Positions 1-8,262 of a stretch of DNA of 64,000 nucleotides are shown here, piece after piece. The position numbers and the translations under genes are program-made. The notes beneath the pieces are model-generated. The model searched no databases. It was given only the letters and a program-made list of their open reading frames with translations, and had not been told where the DNA came from. The first letter of the stretch is position 1, and every line of letters starts with the position of its first letter. Origin of the DNA: CBDBJQ01 sp965206405 (lineage in GTDB: Bacteria > Pseudomonadota > Alphaproteobacteria > UBA8366); the NCBI GenBank assembly GCA_965206405.1, contig CBDBJQ010000006.1:2170001-2234000 (forward strand), in the 5' to 3' direction.

Positions 1-191
1 ACCGGCACCACCAGCAAGCCAGCACCGCGCAGACGCTCCATGGCATCAAAGGCGCGTGCCGGCACACGGCCCTCGGTTGTCAGCGTATCGTCGATATCGG
101 TGAACACGCCGGCAATGTCGGCCCGGTCCGCTGCGGACCATTCGACGATGGGATCAAGGGTGGCGGGATCGGATGCATTGGGTGTCGTCAT
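1..191 (-). CDS. HAD-superfamily hydrolase, 5' part only (runs off window edge)
   Basis: Reading leftward from an ATG at 191, the first 63 codons are visible and the rest lies outside the window. Residues about 29-36 read FTDIDDTL, the DxD motif I of HAD phosphatases, in which the first Asp is the phosphorylated nucleophile. The start overlaps the glpD stop by four bases (ATGA), so it is translationally coupled to the glycerol-3-phosphate operon. In that setting a phosphatase acting on a sugar or glycerol phosphate is plausible, but the substrate cannot be read from this fragment. Confidence 0.75.
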   Translation of the reverse strand, partial: MTTPNASDPATLDPIVEWSAADRADIAGVFTDIDDTLTTEGRVPARAFDAMERLRGAGLLVVP

Positions 192-1858
192 AGCATCGCC
201 GCCAGTATCTCGGCGGCGGTCTCGCGCGCCTCAGGAGAAAGATGCACGCCCGCCTTGGTGCGACGCCAGAGAATATCTTCGGGCTCGCGCGCCCATTCGT
301 ATTTCGCCATGTAATGGGCCTCGCGCTCGTAAAGATCCGAGGCGATTTTCTGCCCCATATCGTTCAGGTCCCTGGCATCGCCGATCACATCCTCGATGCG
401 GCTTCCATGCCGGCGTGCCAGTCCGGCAATGACCTTTCGATCCCAGTGTTCATGCGCGCGCACCAGACCGTCCACAAACGCCGAAAAATCTTTTGCCGGC
501 AGATCACCGCCGGGCAGCGCTACCGAGGCCGTCCAGGCACCACCAGAGATATTCAGGACTGGCTCCAGCATGTTCAGGGCTTCTTCGGCCAGGCGTCGAT
601 ACGTTGTGATCTTGCCACCCATGACCGTCAGCAACGGAGGTTCACCGCCACCATTATCGCCACTGGTACTGCTGGTGCTGGCACCGTTGGTGCTGGCACC
701 GTTGGTGCTGCCGGCACTTCCGGCCACACCCCCGCCCTCCAGCTCCAGATGATAATCGCGGGTAGCCGCCGCCGGTGTGACGGAATCGTCGTCGCCATAG
801 AGCGGACGCACCCCGGAATAAGACCAGACGATATCCGCCGCTATGGGCGGCGCCTTCGCAAACCGCCCGACCGCATCGAGCAAATAAGCAATCTCGGTCT
901 CATCGATATGCGCATCTCTGGCATCGCCCTCATAGGGCACATCCGTGGTGCCGATCAGTGAGAAACTCTCTTCGAAGGGCAGTATGAACACCACACGGCG
1001 GTCGTGATTCTGGAGGATGTAGGCATCCTCGCCATTGCAGCCGGAAAGCTTCGGCACCACGATGTGGCTCCCCTTCACCAGCCGTATATCGCCGCCATGC
1101 GCGCCATGCGCGCCATGCGCTGCGCCATGTGTGCCGCCTGGCGCCGCGCTCGATGGTGCGCCGGAGGCGATGTTATTTCCGGTGTCCACATCCGCTGCAA
1201 CCTGCCCAACCCATGGGCCGGCGGCATTCACCAGACCGCGGGCGACAGCCTCATGTGTTTGACCGGTCATTTCGTCGCGCAGATGGAGATGCCAGGCGCC
1301 GTCACGGCGTTGTGTTTTGAGACAGCGCGTGCGGCAACGGATATCCGCGCCCAGTTCGGCGGCGGCGCGCGCATTGATCACCACCAGCCTTGCATCGTCG
1401 ACCCAGCAATCCCAGTAGGTGAAACCGTGGCGGTAAGTATCGTGCAGCGGCGCGCCCTGGGGTGTCGAGGCGAGGTCGATTGCAGTCGAGCCGGGAATGA
1501 CCTGCCGGCGTGCCAGGTGATCATAGAGAAACAATCCCATCCGGATCAGCAGGCGTGGCCGCATGTCGGGCACGTGCGGCAGCACGAACCGCAGGGGCCT
1601 GACCATGTGCGGCGCGTTCACTGCCAGCACTTCGCGTTCGGCAAGGCTCTCGCGCACAAGCCGGAATTCCCTGTATTCGAGATACCGCAGGCCTCCATGG
1701 ATCAGCTTCGAGCTGTTCGAAGAGGTCGCGCCGCCGAGATCTTCCGCCTCAACCAACAACGTCGAAAAACCGCGCCCGGCGGCATCCCGGGCAATGCCGG
1801 TGCCGTTGATACCGCCGCCGATAATGGCGAGGTCGTATATGCGTGTGGAATCGGGCAT
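188..1858 (-). CDS. glpD: Glycerol-3-phosphate dehydrogenase (FAD-dependent, GlpD)
   Basis: This is the aerobic glycerol-3-phosphate dehydrogenase, which oxidises G3P to dihydroxyacetone phosphate at the inner membrane and passes electrons to quinone. From the ATG at 1858 it is 556 residues. The N-terminus carries the FAD dinucleotide motif IIGGGINGTG followed by RDAAGRG, and SNSSKLIHGGLRYLE, typical of GlpD. The frame is open further upstream, but that extension runs back across the upstream gene's stop region and lacks family similarity. Two low-complexity inserts are unusual: a Gly/Ala/His-rich stretch (coded by 9-bp repeats near 1093-1137) and a Ser/Thr/Gly/Asn-rich stretch (15-bp repeats near 667-715). 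It is the penultimate gene of the ugp cluster and would consume the G3P those genes import. Confidence 0.95.
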   Translation of the reverse strand: MPDSTRIYDLAIIGGGINGTGIARDAAGRGFSTLLVEAEDLGGATSSNSSKLIHGGLRYLEYREFRLVRESLAEREVLAVNAPHMVRPLRFVLPHVPDMRPRLLIRMGLFLYDHLARRQVIPGSTAIDLASTPQGAPLHDTYRHGFTYWDCWVDDARLVVINARAAAELGADIRCRTRCLKTQRRDGAWHLHLRDEMTGQTHEAVARGLVNAAGPWVGQVAADVDTGNNIASGAPSSAAPGGTHGAAHGAHGAHGGDIRLVKGSHIVVPKLSGCNGEDAYILQNHDRRVVFILPFEESFSLIGTTDVPYEGDARDAHIDETEIAYLLDAVGRFAKAPPIAADIVWSYSGVRPLYGDDDSVTPAAATRDYHLELEGGGVAGSAGSTNGASTNGASTSSTSGDNGGGEPPLLTVMGGKITTYRRLAEEALNMLEPVLNISGGAWTASVALPGGDLPAKDFSAFVDGLVRAHEHWDRKVIAGLARRHGSRIEDVIGDARDLNDMGQKIASDLYEREAHYMAKYEWAREPEDILWRRTKAGVHLSPEARETAAEILAAML

Positions 1859-1865
1859 CGTCTGA

Positions 1866-1891
1866 TTATCTGATTCTGTTATCTGATTCTG
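1866..1891. repeat. 13-bp tandem duplication between the EEP gene and glpD
   Basis: Two perfect copies of TTATCTGATTCTG lie head to tail, with part of a further copy before them, filling the 35-bp spacer just upstream of the glpD start. The repeat probably sets the distance between the upstream stop and the glpD ribosome binding region. Confidence 0.8.
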
Positions 1892-1893
1892 GG

Positions 1894-2811
1894 CTAATCC
1901 CCATCGCCGAGGATCAGCACCATGGGCTGATGGTCGGAAGCATCTGTCTCGGTATCGACCATGAGGCCGGTGAGACGCGGGCGAAGATCTTCGGAAACGA
2001 AAAAGAAATCCCGGCAATGGGCGCCCGCGGGCCACTGCACATGATCGAAAATACCGCAGGTCGGATCATGGGCCCGGTCAGGGTAAACCGCCGACCAGGC
2101 ATCGATCAGGGGAGGTATGTCATCCCCAAAGGGTGCCAGCATCGCGGCGTACTCCCCGGCATCAACCTCCATATTGAAATCGCCGCAGATAACCGAGCTT
2201 GCCGCCCGGTCGAAGGCGGCATAGGGGCTGTCGGCTTCCGCTATGCCCGGCCAGAGGCTCTGTGCCACCGCTTCGGCATACAGCGTCCGAAGGCGCCCGA
2301 CCTGTGCCGCCCGGTGGCTCTGGGCGTGGTATTCGAGATGGGTGGTGATAATCCTGAGCGGGCCGAAGGACGCCGCTACGGTCACTTCGGTTGCCTGGCG
2401 TGGCATGTGTTTGACGTCGGGTTCGGCGGGCCAGGGCAGCAGATGGCGGAAGACGCTCTGCACCGGCAGGCGGGACAGGATCATATTGCCGAAGCGGTAG
2501 GGTCCGGAACCGGCCCCGTTGTTGCCTTCGGGCTTGCGCTCAATGCCGGGCCCTTCGATGGCCACGTGATCAGGGAACAGCTCCGCTAGTGCCCTGAACT
2601 GGTTGATTTTGGAGAACTGCTCGGTTTTGAATCGCTCGGTTTTGGGTATACCCTGCCCCGGATCCTGTTCCTGCCCCGGATCCACGATTTCCTGGAGGCA
2701 GATCACGTCGGCATCGGCAAGAGCCTCGATCGCGGACGCAATCCGCGGCAGGCTTATCTGCCCGTCGATCCCGAGTCCGGCCTGGATATTCCAGCTGACA
2801 ATCGCGGTCAT
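1894..2811 (-). CDS. Endonuclease/exonuclease/phosphatase-family hydrolase in the ugp-glpD operon
   Basis: The 305-residue protein starts at ATG 2811, overlapping the ugpE stop by ATGA. Family marks are SWNIQAGLG at the N-terminus, CLQEI (metal-binding Glu, about residue 38), GDFN about two-thirds along, and SDHQP with the catalytic His near the C-terminus. EEP enzymes hydrolyse phosphodiesters of nucleic acids, inositol phosphates or lipids. In many ugp operons this slot holds the glycerophosphodiester phosphodiesterase UgpQ, so hydrolysis of glycerophosphodiesters to G3P is an inference from position. An insert near residues 45-65 is built from short repeats (GQEQDPGQG and an alternating ERF/EQF section), matching tandem DNA repeats around 2611-2684. 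No signal peptide is apparent. Confidence 0.8.
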   Translation of the reverse strand: MTAIVSWNIQAGLGIDGQISLPRIASAIEALADADVICLQEIVDPGQEQDPGQGIPKTERFKTEQFSKINQFRALAELFPDHVAIEGPGIERKPEGNNGAGSGPYRFGNMILSRLPVQSVFRHLLPWPAEPDVKHMPRQATEVTVAASFGPLRIITTHLEYHAQSHRAAQVGRLRTLYAEAVAQSLWPGIAEADSPYAAFDRAASSVICGDFNMEVDAGEYAAMLAPFGDDIPPLIDAWSAVYPDRAHDPTCGIFDHVQWPAGAHCRDFFFVSEDLRPRLTGLMVDTETDASDHQPMVLILGDGD

Positions 2812-3746
2812 TTGATCCCCGCATGCATGAAGGACTGCACGAACTGGCGTTGGAACAGAAGAAATGCGACCAGCAGCGGCGCCACGGCGAGAAGCGTGCC
2901 CGCGGTAATGATCGACCAGTCGACGCCGGATTCCGGTGCCCCGAAAATCGCCAGACCGACGGTGAGTGGCCGTGTGGTCACGGAATTGGTGATCACCAGC
3001 GGCCACAGAAAATTGTTCCAGTGATAGCTCACCGAGACGAGGCCGAAGGCGAGGTAGGTCGGACGCGCCAGTGGCACGTAGACCTTCCACAGGATCTGCA
3101 TGGCATTGCACCCCTCGACTCGGGCGGCATCCTCCAGTTCCTTGGGAATCGTCTTGAAGGTCTGGCGCAGAAGGAAGATGCCGAAGGCGCTGGCCATGTA
3201 AGGCAGGCCGATGCCGGTGATGGTATCCACCAGGCCGAGTTTGCTCATAATCGAGTAGTTCTCGACGATGAGGATTTCCGGCATGATCATCAGTTGGACC
3301 AGAACCAGCCCGAAGGCAACGTTCTGGCCGCGGAACTCGAAACACGCAAAGGCGTAGGCCGCGAGCGTGCACAGCGCGAACTGCACGATCAGGATGCTGG
3401 TGACCAGAAGAAAAGTATTCAGGTAATAACGCGCAAACGGAGCCTGCGACCACGCCTCGTGAAAATTATCCAGGGTCAGCGGTGCAAAGAGATCGAAGTG
3501 AATGGCGTATTCGCTTGGATGGAAGGCCGCCCAGAACGCATATAGCAGCGGCAGGAACCACAGCAGGGCCAAAAACCACGCCGCCCCGGTCTCCAGCCAG
3601 GGTATTACGCCCCGGAGTGACCGGCCGGATGGCCGGCCGGACGTTATGCCATTGCGCGCCATGCCTTCCGACACCTTCCCTGCCCCGGCCCCCGGGATCG
3701 GGTTTTCGATCGGGTCCTTGATTGCGTCCTCGGTTGCCGTGCTCAT
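2808..3746 (-). CDS. ugpE: sn-glycerol-3-phosphate ABC transporter permease UgpE
   Basis: At 312 residues this is an inner-membrane permease with about six transmembrane segments. It shows the permease EAA loop (EDAARVEGCNAMQILWKV, followed by PLARP) that docks on the ATPase UgpC. The N-terminal 40 residues before the first membrane segment are longer than usual and rich in Gly, Pro and Ala. The start overlaps the ugpA stop (ATGA at 3743-3746), so the two permease subunits are coupled. Assignment as UgpE rather than another carbohydrate-uptake-1 permease rests on the neighbouring glpD and glpR. Confidence 0.9.
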   Translation of the reverse strand: MSTATEDAIKDPIENPIPGAGAGKVSEGMARNGITSGRPSGRSLRGVIPWLETGAAWFLALLWFLPLLYAFWAAFHPSEYAIHFDLFAPLTLDNFHEAWSQAPFARYYLNTFLLVTSILIVQFALCTLAAYAFACFEFRGQNVAFGLVLVQLMIMPEILIVENYSIMSKLGLVDTITGIGLPYMASAFGIFLLRQTFKTIPKELEDAARVEGCNAMQILWKVYVPLARPTYLAFGLVSVSYHWNNFLWPLVITNSVTTRPLTVGLAIFGAPESGVDWSIITAGTLLAVAPLLVAFLLFQRQFVQSFMHAGIK

Positions 3747-4627
3747 CGGTAGTGGATCCTTTTATCCAGGATCACGAACTGGGTGATGGCAATAAAGGCG
3801 AGCGCAGCGAGCAGTACCACCGTCAGGGTTGAGGCGTAGGCTTGATCAAGGAAACTGAAGGCGACTTCGTAGATGTAATAAAGAAGCAGCGACGAGGCGT
3901 TGTCCGGCCCGCCCTTGGTGAGGATGAAGAGCTGATCGACGAGCTTGAAGGAATTGATCACCGCATTGATCAGCACGAACAGCGTGGTCGGCATGAGAAG
4001 CGGAAACGTCACGCGCCGGAAATAATACCAGCGCGACGCTCCTTCGAGCTTGGCCGCTTCGTGGAGTTCCGGCGAGAGCGACTGGAGGGCGGCGAGATAG
4101 AAAATCATGAAAAACCCGGCTTCCTTCCAGACCGCAACGGCGATGATGCAGCCGAGCACCGTGTCCTGATCGCCGAGCCAGTTCTGGGCCGGCAGGCCGA
4201 AGAAACCCGAGATTTGGTCGAGTAAGCCGATTTCCGGCGTGTAGAAAAACAGCCAGATATTCGCCACCGCAATCATCGGTAGAACCGTTGGGGCGAAATA
4301 ACTCATCCGGATGAGCCCGCGCATGGGCATCTTCCCGTTGACCCATACGGCCATCAGGATGGCAATGGCGATGCTCGCCGGGATTGTCCCTATGGCATAC
4401 CAGGCGTTATTCGCCAGCACCTGCCAGAAGACATCATCCTCAAGCATGAAAAAATAGTTGTCGGCACCAATGAATTCGGCAGGTTTAAGTGCCGTGCCCG
4501 AAGAGAAAAAACTCTGGGCGAAAGTTGCCGCCGCTGGATAGTGCGTAAAGGCAATCAGCAGGATTGCCGCCGGCGTCAGCAGCAGCCAGCCATGGACTTG
4601 GTTACGCAGGGCGTGCGACGACAGCAT
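3743..4627 (-). CDS. ugpA: sn-glycerol-3-phosphate ABC transporter permease UgpA
   Basis: At 294 residues it is the partner permease of UgpE, with an N-terminal membrane segment (WLLLTPAAILLIAF) and the EAA loop ELHEAAKLEGASRWYYFRRV about 100 residues from the C-terminus. It follows ugpB with an 87-bp gap that contains a strong hairpin. Together with UgpE, UgpC and UgpB it forms the importer for G3P or glycerophosphodiesters. Confidence 0.9.
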   Translation of the reverse strand: MLSSHALRNQVHGWLLLTPAAILLIAFTHYPAAATFAQSFFSSGTALKPAEFIGADNYFFMLEDDVFWQVLANNAWYAIGTIPASIAIAILMAVWVNGKMPMRGLIRMSYFAPTVLPMIAVANIWLFFYTPEIGLLDQISGFFGLPAQNWLGDQDTVLGCIIAVAVWKEAGFFMIFYLAALQSLSPELHEAAKLEGASRWYYFRRVTFPLLMPTTLFVLINAVINSFKLVDQLFILTKGGPDNASSLLLYYIYEVAFSFLDQAYASTLTVVLLAALAFIAITQFVILDKRIHYR

Positions 4628-4651
4628 CGGAATGTTTGATCGGGAGAAAAA

Positions 4652-4692
4652 CGGGAGCCCGGCGATTTTGGGAAAATCGCCCGGGGCTCCCG
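4652..4692. terminator. Hairpin between ugpB and ugpA (attenuator or mRNA stabiliser)
   Basis: GC-rich inverted repeat with arms CGGGAGCCC-GGCGATTTT and AAAATCGCC-CGGGGCTCCCG around a GGG loop, with a two-base asymmetry. No run of T follows on the minus strand, so it is more likely a partial terminator or 3' stabilising stem. Such stems often keep the binding-protein mRNA in excess over the permease mRNA. Confidence 0.6.
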
Positions 4693-4714
4693 CCTGGAGT
4701 TCCCGAATGAACCC

Positions 4715-6001
4715 TCAGCGGTACAGCTTCAACAGGCGGTCCGCCTGTTTCTGGGCCGAACCGAGTGCATCCTCGGGCGATTTCTTGCCACTCAGGGTTG
4801 CCTGAATCGCATCGTCGAGCAGCTTGCGCACGCGGCCAGTCTGATAGGTCGACAGTTCAGCAGTCGCGAACTTCAGCTGATCGCGGGCAACGGCGGCCGG
4901 CGGAAACTCCACGACATATTTCTTCAGCATGGGCGTGGCATAGGCATCCGGGCGCGTGCCGATATACCCGGTCTTCATGCTCCATTCGGCAGTTTGCTCC
5001 GGCTGGGTAAGGAAGCGGATCAGCTTCATCGAAGCCTTGCGCTCCTCCGGAGTGCTCTCCTTGAAGATGTAGAAGTTGCCGCCGCCCGTCGGCGTTCCGC
5101 GGCTCTTCTTGGCCGGCAGCATGGCGACGCCGAAATCGAACTTGGCCTTGTTCTTCACGGTCGTCAGATTGCCCGTGGAGTGCCACATGATCGCGGTCTT
5201 GCCCTCAAGGAAGTTCTTGCGGAGCGTGCCCCACTCGATGGTTCCCGACGGCATGACGCCATGGGTGCTGCCGAGATCCTGCCAGAACTTGAGCGCCTCG
5301 ACCGTCGCCGGCGCATCGAAATAGGTCTTGTTGCCGTCACCGTTCATCAAAACCTGGTCGTTCTGCTTGGTGAGTGCACCGAACATCCAGTAGGGATAGC
5401 CGGTGGACGGAATCATCGCGCCCCAGCGCTCGGTCTTGTTGCCTGATTTCTTCACCAGCTTTTTACCGATGGAGACCATCTCGTTCCACGATTGCGGCGG
5501 CTTGTTGGGATCGAGCCCCGCATCCCGGAAGGCGTCCTTGTTGTAGTACATGACGATGGTCGAACGCTGGAAGGGGATGCCCCAGGTCTTGTTCTGTGTG
5601 CGGCCGTTTTCCATCAGCGAGGGATAGAAACTCTTGAGCCAGGCTTTTTCCTCCGCCGTCTCGACGATGTCGTCGAAAGCAACGATGGCGCCCTGCTCGA
5701 TGAGTTCGTAGATATCGATCGAGAACATCACCGAAAGTTGCGCTGGTTTGCCGCTTTTGAGGGCGGCGAGCGCCTTGATGCGTGCATCATTGTAATTGCC
5801 TGCATAAATGGCGTTCACCTTGATGTCCGAATTCTTCTTCGTGAAATCCGCAACAAGACCATCCACGATCTTAGTCAGCTTCCCGCCGACGGCGACCGGG
5901 TAGTACATGGTCAGCTCGACGGCCGAAGCGGTTATGGCCGTCGACGAAAGACCGAAGGCCAGACCGGCGGCCAGCACCAACCCTGTTTTCAGTTTGAGCA
6001 T
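4715..6001 (-). CDS. ugpB: Periplasmic glycerol-3-phosphate binding protein UgpB
   Basis: From ATG 6001 the product is 428 residues. A purine-rich ribosome site (AGGAGG) lies six to seven bases before this ATG, which decides it over earlier in-frame ATGs. Residues 1-27 form a signal peptide ending TASA, and the mature protein begins VELTMYYP, typical of extracellular solute-binding family 1. It delivers substrate to UgpAE. Order on the minus strand is ugpC-ugpB-ugpA-ugpE. Confidence 0.92.
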   Translation of the reverse strand: MLKLKTGLVLAAGLAFGLSSTAITASAVELTMYYPVAVGGKLTKIVDGLVADFTKKNSDIKVNAIYAGNYNDARIKALAALKSGKPAQLSVMFSIDIYELIEQGAIVAFDDIVETAEEKAWLKSFYPSLMENGRTQNKTWGIPFQRSTIVMYYNKDAFRDAGLDPNKPPQSWNEMVSIGKKLVKKSGNKTERWGAMIPSTGYPYWMFGALTKQNDQVLMNGDGNKTYFDAPATVEALKFWQDLGSTHGVMPSGTIEWGTLRKNFLEGKTAIMWHSTGNLTTVKNKAKFDFGVAMLPAKKSRGTPTGGGNFYIFKESTPEERKASMKLIRFLTQPEQTAEWSMKTGYIGTRPDAYATPMLKKYVVEFPPAAVARDQLKFATAELSTYQTGRVRKLLDDAIQATLSGKKSPEDALGSAQKQADRLLKLYR

Positions 6002-6112
6002 TGTCTTTTCCTCCTGCATTGAATCCTGGAGGAAGCCTGGTTTGCGGCTTCCCTTTGTTCTTCGCACCGGCCAATGCCGGCGCGCTCGTTCGCTTGTTAC
6101 AGTTCGTGGCCG

Positions 6113-7177
6113 TTACAATTCGTGGGTAATGGTCAGGCTGGTCGCCGAGGCGCCCCGGCGACTGGTTTGGATATCGAAGAGGTGCACATGCGCGCTGTCC
6201 CAACCGAGCCCGATTGAATCCCCTGGGCCAAAACCCGAGCGTCCGGCAACCCGCACGAGGGCTTCCTGGTCCCCGATGGCCACGGTGAGTATCGTCTCTG
6301 CACCCAGATAATCGCGGGCAAGAACCCGCCCGGGCACGCCGCCGATGGCCTTGATGGCGATGTGCTCGGGGCGTATGCCGAGCATCGCGTTTTGTCCGGT
6401 TTCAATGACGCCGGGGCCACCGGTACCGCGGATGCGGGTATCGTCGAGGGTGAGGATATTCATCGGCGGAGTGCCGATGAAGCTTGCAACGAAAGTTGTT
6501 GCTGGTTGGTCGTAGAGATCGTCCGGCGTGCCGATCTGCTCGATGTGCCCGGTGTTCATCAGGATCACCTTGTCAGCCATGCTCATGGCCTCGGTCTGGT
6601 CGTGGGTCACATAGACGACCGTCATACCGAGGCGCTGCTGGAGGGCACGGATCTCGATGCGCATCTCATGGCGCAGCTTGGCATCGAGATTGGAGAGCGG
6701 CTCATCCATCAGGCAAACGGGATTTTTGGCGATGATCGCGCGGGCCAGCGCGACGCGCTGGCGCTGTCCGCCGGAAAGCTGGCCAGGCTTGCGGTCAAGC
6801 AGTTCGGACAGGCCCACCATGGTGGTTACGCGCTCGAGCCGTTCGATCTGAGCCGGCCGATCCACCTTCCGAACCTTCAAACCGAAGAGGATGTTTTCGC
6901 GCACATCAAGATGCGGAAAGAGCGCATAGGACTGGAAGACCATGGAGAGCCGGCGTTCGGCCGGCGGGGCATGAGTCATGTCCTTCTCGGCTATCAGCAC
7001 GGCACCGCCGGTTACATCCTCGAGCCCGGCAATCATCCGCAAGGTTGTGGATTTGCCGCAACCCGAAGGCCCGAGCAGCACGGCGAAACTGCCATCGTCG
7101 ACGCTAAACGAGACCCGATCGACGGCAACGGTCTCACCCCAGGTTTTGGTTGCTTCTTTCAGTTCGATTGCCGACAT
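6113..7177 (-). CDS. ugpC: sn-glycerol-3-phosphate ABC transporter ATPase UgpC
   Basis: At 354 residues it has Walker A GPSGCGKST, signature LSGGQRQRVALARAI and Walker B CLMDEPLSNLD, then a C-terminal TOBE/MalK-like regulatory domain including LGIRPEHI. It powers import through UgpAE. The stop region is duplicated: about 16 bp encoding the last residues recurs just downstream (6094-6127). It lies nine bases below glpR. Confidence 0.93.
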   Translation of the reverse strand: MSAIELKEATKTWGETVAVDRVSFSVDDGSFAVLLGPSGCGKSTTLRMIAGLEDVTGGAVLIAEKDMTHAPPAERRLSMVFQSYALFPHLDVRENILFGLKVRKVDRPAQIERLERVTTMVGLSELLDRKPGQLSGGQRQRVALARAIIAKNPVCLMDEPLSNLDAKLRHEMRIEIRALQQRLGMTVVYVTHDQTEAMSMADKVILMNTGHIEQIGTPDDLYDQPATTFVASFIGTPPMNILTLDDTRIRGTGGPGVIETGQNAMLGIRPEHIAIKAIGGVPGRVLARDYLGAETILTVAIGDQEALVRVAGRSGFGPGDSIGLGWDSAHVHLFDIQTSRRGASATSLTITHEL

Positions 7178-7186
7178 CGCGCTTTC

Positions 7187-8014
7187 CTAGCCGCCCTTCA
7201 CATCTGTGGCGGCATCCATATCGCCATCCGCATCGTTATCCGCGATGTGCAGTTCAACGTCGCTGGTAGCGATCTGGGCGACGATGTCGTCGGGCGGCGG
7301 GGCGCTCGTAAACAGCGCATCGATCTCGGAGATATGCGCCGTCTGTATCATCGCGTCGCTGTGAAACTTGCTGTGGTCGGCGACAACGAACTTCGTGCGC
7401 GAGATCGCCATCGCAGTCTGCGAGACATGCACGTCGCGATAGTCGTAATCGAGAAGTTGACCGCTGGAATCGATGCCGCCAATACCGAAGATCGCGTAAC
7501 CGACCCGAAACTTGCGCAAAAACTCCGAGGCTGCCTCGCCGGTTACCGCCCGGTCACGGTTGCGTACCATGCCGCCGGTCAGCGTGATGTCGAAATCCGT
7601 GCCTTCACACAGAATCGAGGCAACGGTGATGTGGTTGGTGAGGACTCTGAGTCGCTGATGACCGGTGAGCGCCCGGGCAACGGCCTCGGTGGTCGTGCCG
7701 ATATCCATGAACAGCGATGCTCCGTCGGGAATATATCGGGCGACGTAATCGCCGATCCGGGATTTTTCCTCGGCATTGCGCACCTGGCGGTTTACGTAAT
7801 CGAGCCTGTCAGAGCCGGCCGGCAGCCCTGCCCCGCCATGGTGGCGCTGGAGGATCCGGCGCTCGGCGAGTTCGATGACATCCCGGCGGATCGTCTGGCC
7901 TGAAACGCCGAAATGCCCGGCCATCTGCTCGATAGACGCATAGCCATGAGCGCGGATTAGCTCTGCGATCGCGGTCTGTCTGAGACTGAGTGGGTCGCGC
8001 TGCGCCTCGGCCAC
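7187..8014 (-). CDS. glpR: DeoR-family repressor, probable GlpR
   Basis: The protein has an N-terminal DeoR helix-turn-helix (MAGHFGVSGQTIRRDVIEL) and the C-terminal sugar-phosphate sensor domain (DIGTTTEAVARAL, ITLTGGMVRNRD, GIGGID). I prefer the GTG start at 8014 (275 residues): a GAGGAGG ribosome site sits five bases before it. An earlier GTG at 8044 would add ten residues. It heads the ugp/glp operon and, by family knowledge, would release DNA when G3P binds, giving substrate induction of uptake and oxidation. Confidence 0.88.
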   Translation of the reverse strand: MAEAQRDPLSLRQTAIAELIRAHGYASIEQMAGHFGVSGQTIRRDVIELAERRILQRHHGGAGLPAGSDRLDYVNRQVRNAEEKSRIGDYVARYIPDGASLFMDIGTTTEAVARALTGHQRLRVLTNHITVASILCEGTDFDITLTGGMVRNRDRAVTGEAASEFLRKFRVGYAIFGIGGIDSSGQLLDYDYRDVHVSQTAMAISRTKFVVADHSKFHSDAMIQTAHISEIDALFTSAPPPDDIVAQIATSDVELHIADNDADGDMDAATDVKGG

Positions 8015-8069
8015 ATCGCCCTCCTCGGATTCCCAAGATTGCACGTATCAGCCCGAATAATGGAATATA

Positions 8070-8099
8070 ATTTACATTTATGTATGTTTCAATGTAAAT
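8070..8099. promoter_or_regulatory. Candidate GlpR operator / divergent control region
   Basis: An 8-bp perfect inverted repeat (ATTTACAT / ATGTAAAT) separated by 14 bases lies in the AT-rich gap between glpR and the Na/Pi transporter. The surrounding 60 bp is far more AT-rich than the genes. Position suggests GlpR autoregulation. Confidence 0.45.
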
Positions 8100-8190
8100 A
8101 TTTGGCGATAATTTTACAAAACCATTGCTCTGGCACCTGTAAACCTAGGCTTCGTCGCCAATATCCCTTATTGGCGCATGTCCGGCGGGT

Positions 8191-8230
8191 ACGCCGTCAG
8201 GAGGCACGCCGTCAGGAGGTACGCCGCCGG
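8191..8230. repeat. 15-bp tandem repeat ahead of the Na/Pi transporter
   Basis: Two near-perfect copies of ACGCCGTCAGGAGGT and a third partial copy lie about 35-70 bases before the transporter start, in the probable 5' leader. Each copy carries an AGGAGG-like core, so the leader holds extra ribosome-site look-alikes. Confidence 0.75.
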
Positions 8231-8262
8231 GGCACACACTGCCGGGGTGCAGGAGAGATTTT

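Noticed and set aside
242..2589. Long plus-strand frames opposite glpD and the EEP gene
   Set aside because: They are antisense to clearly coding minus-strand genes with family motifs and have no motifs of their own; high GC produces such frames.
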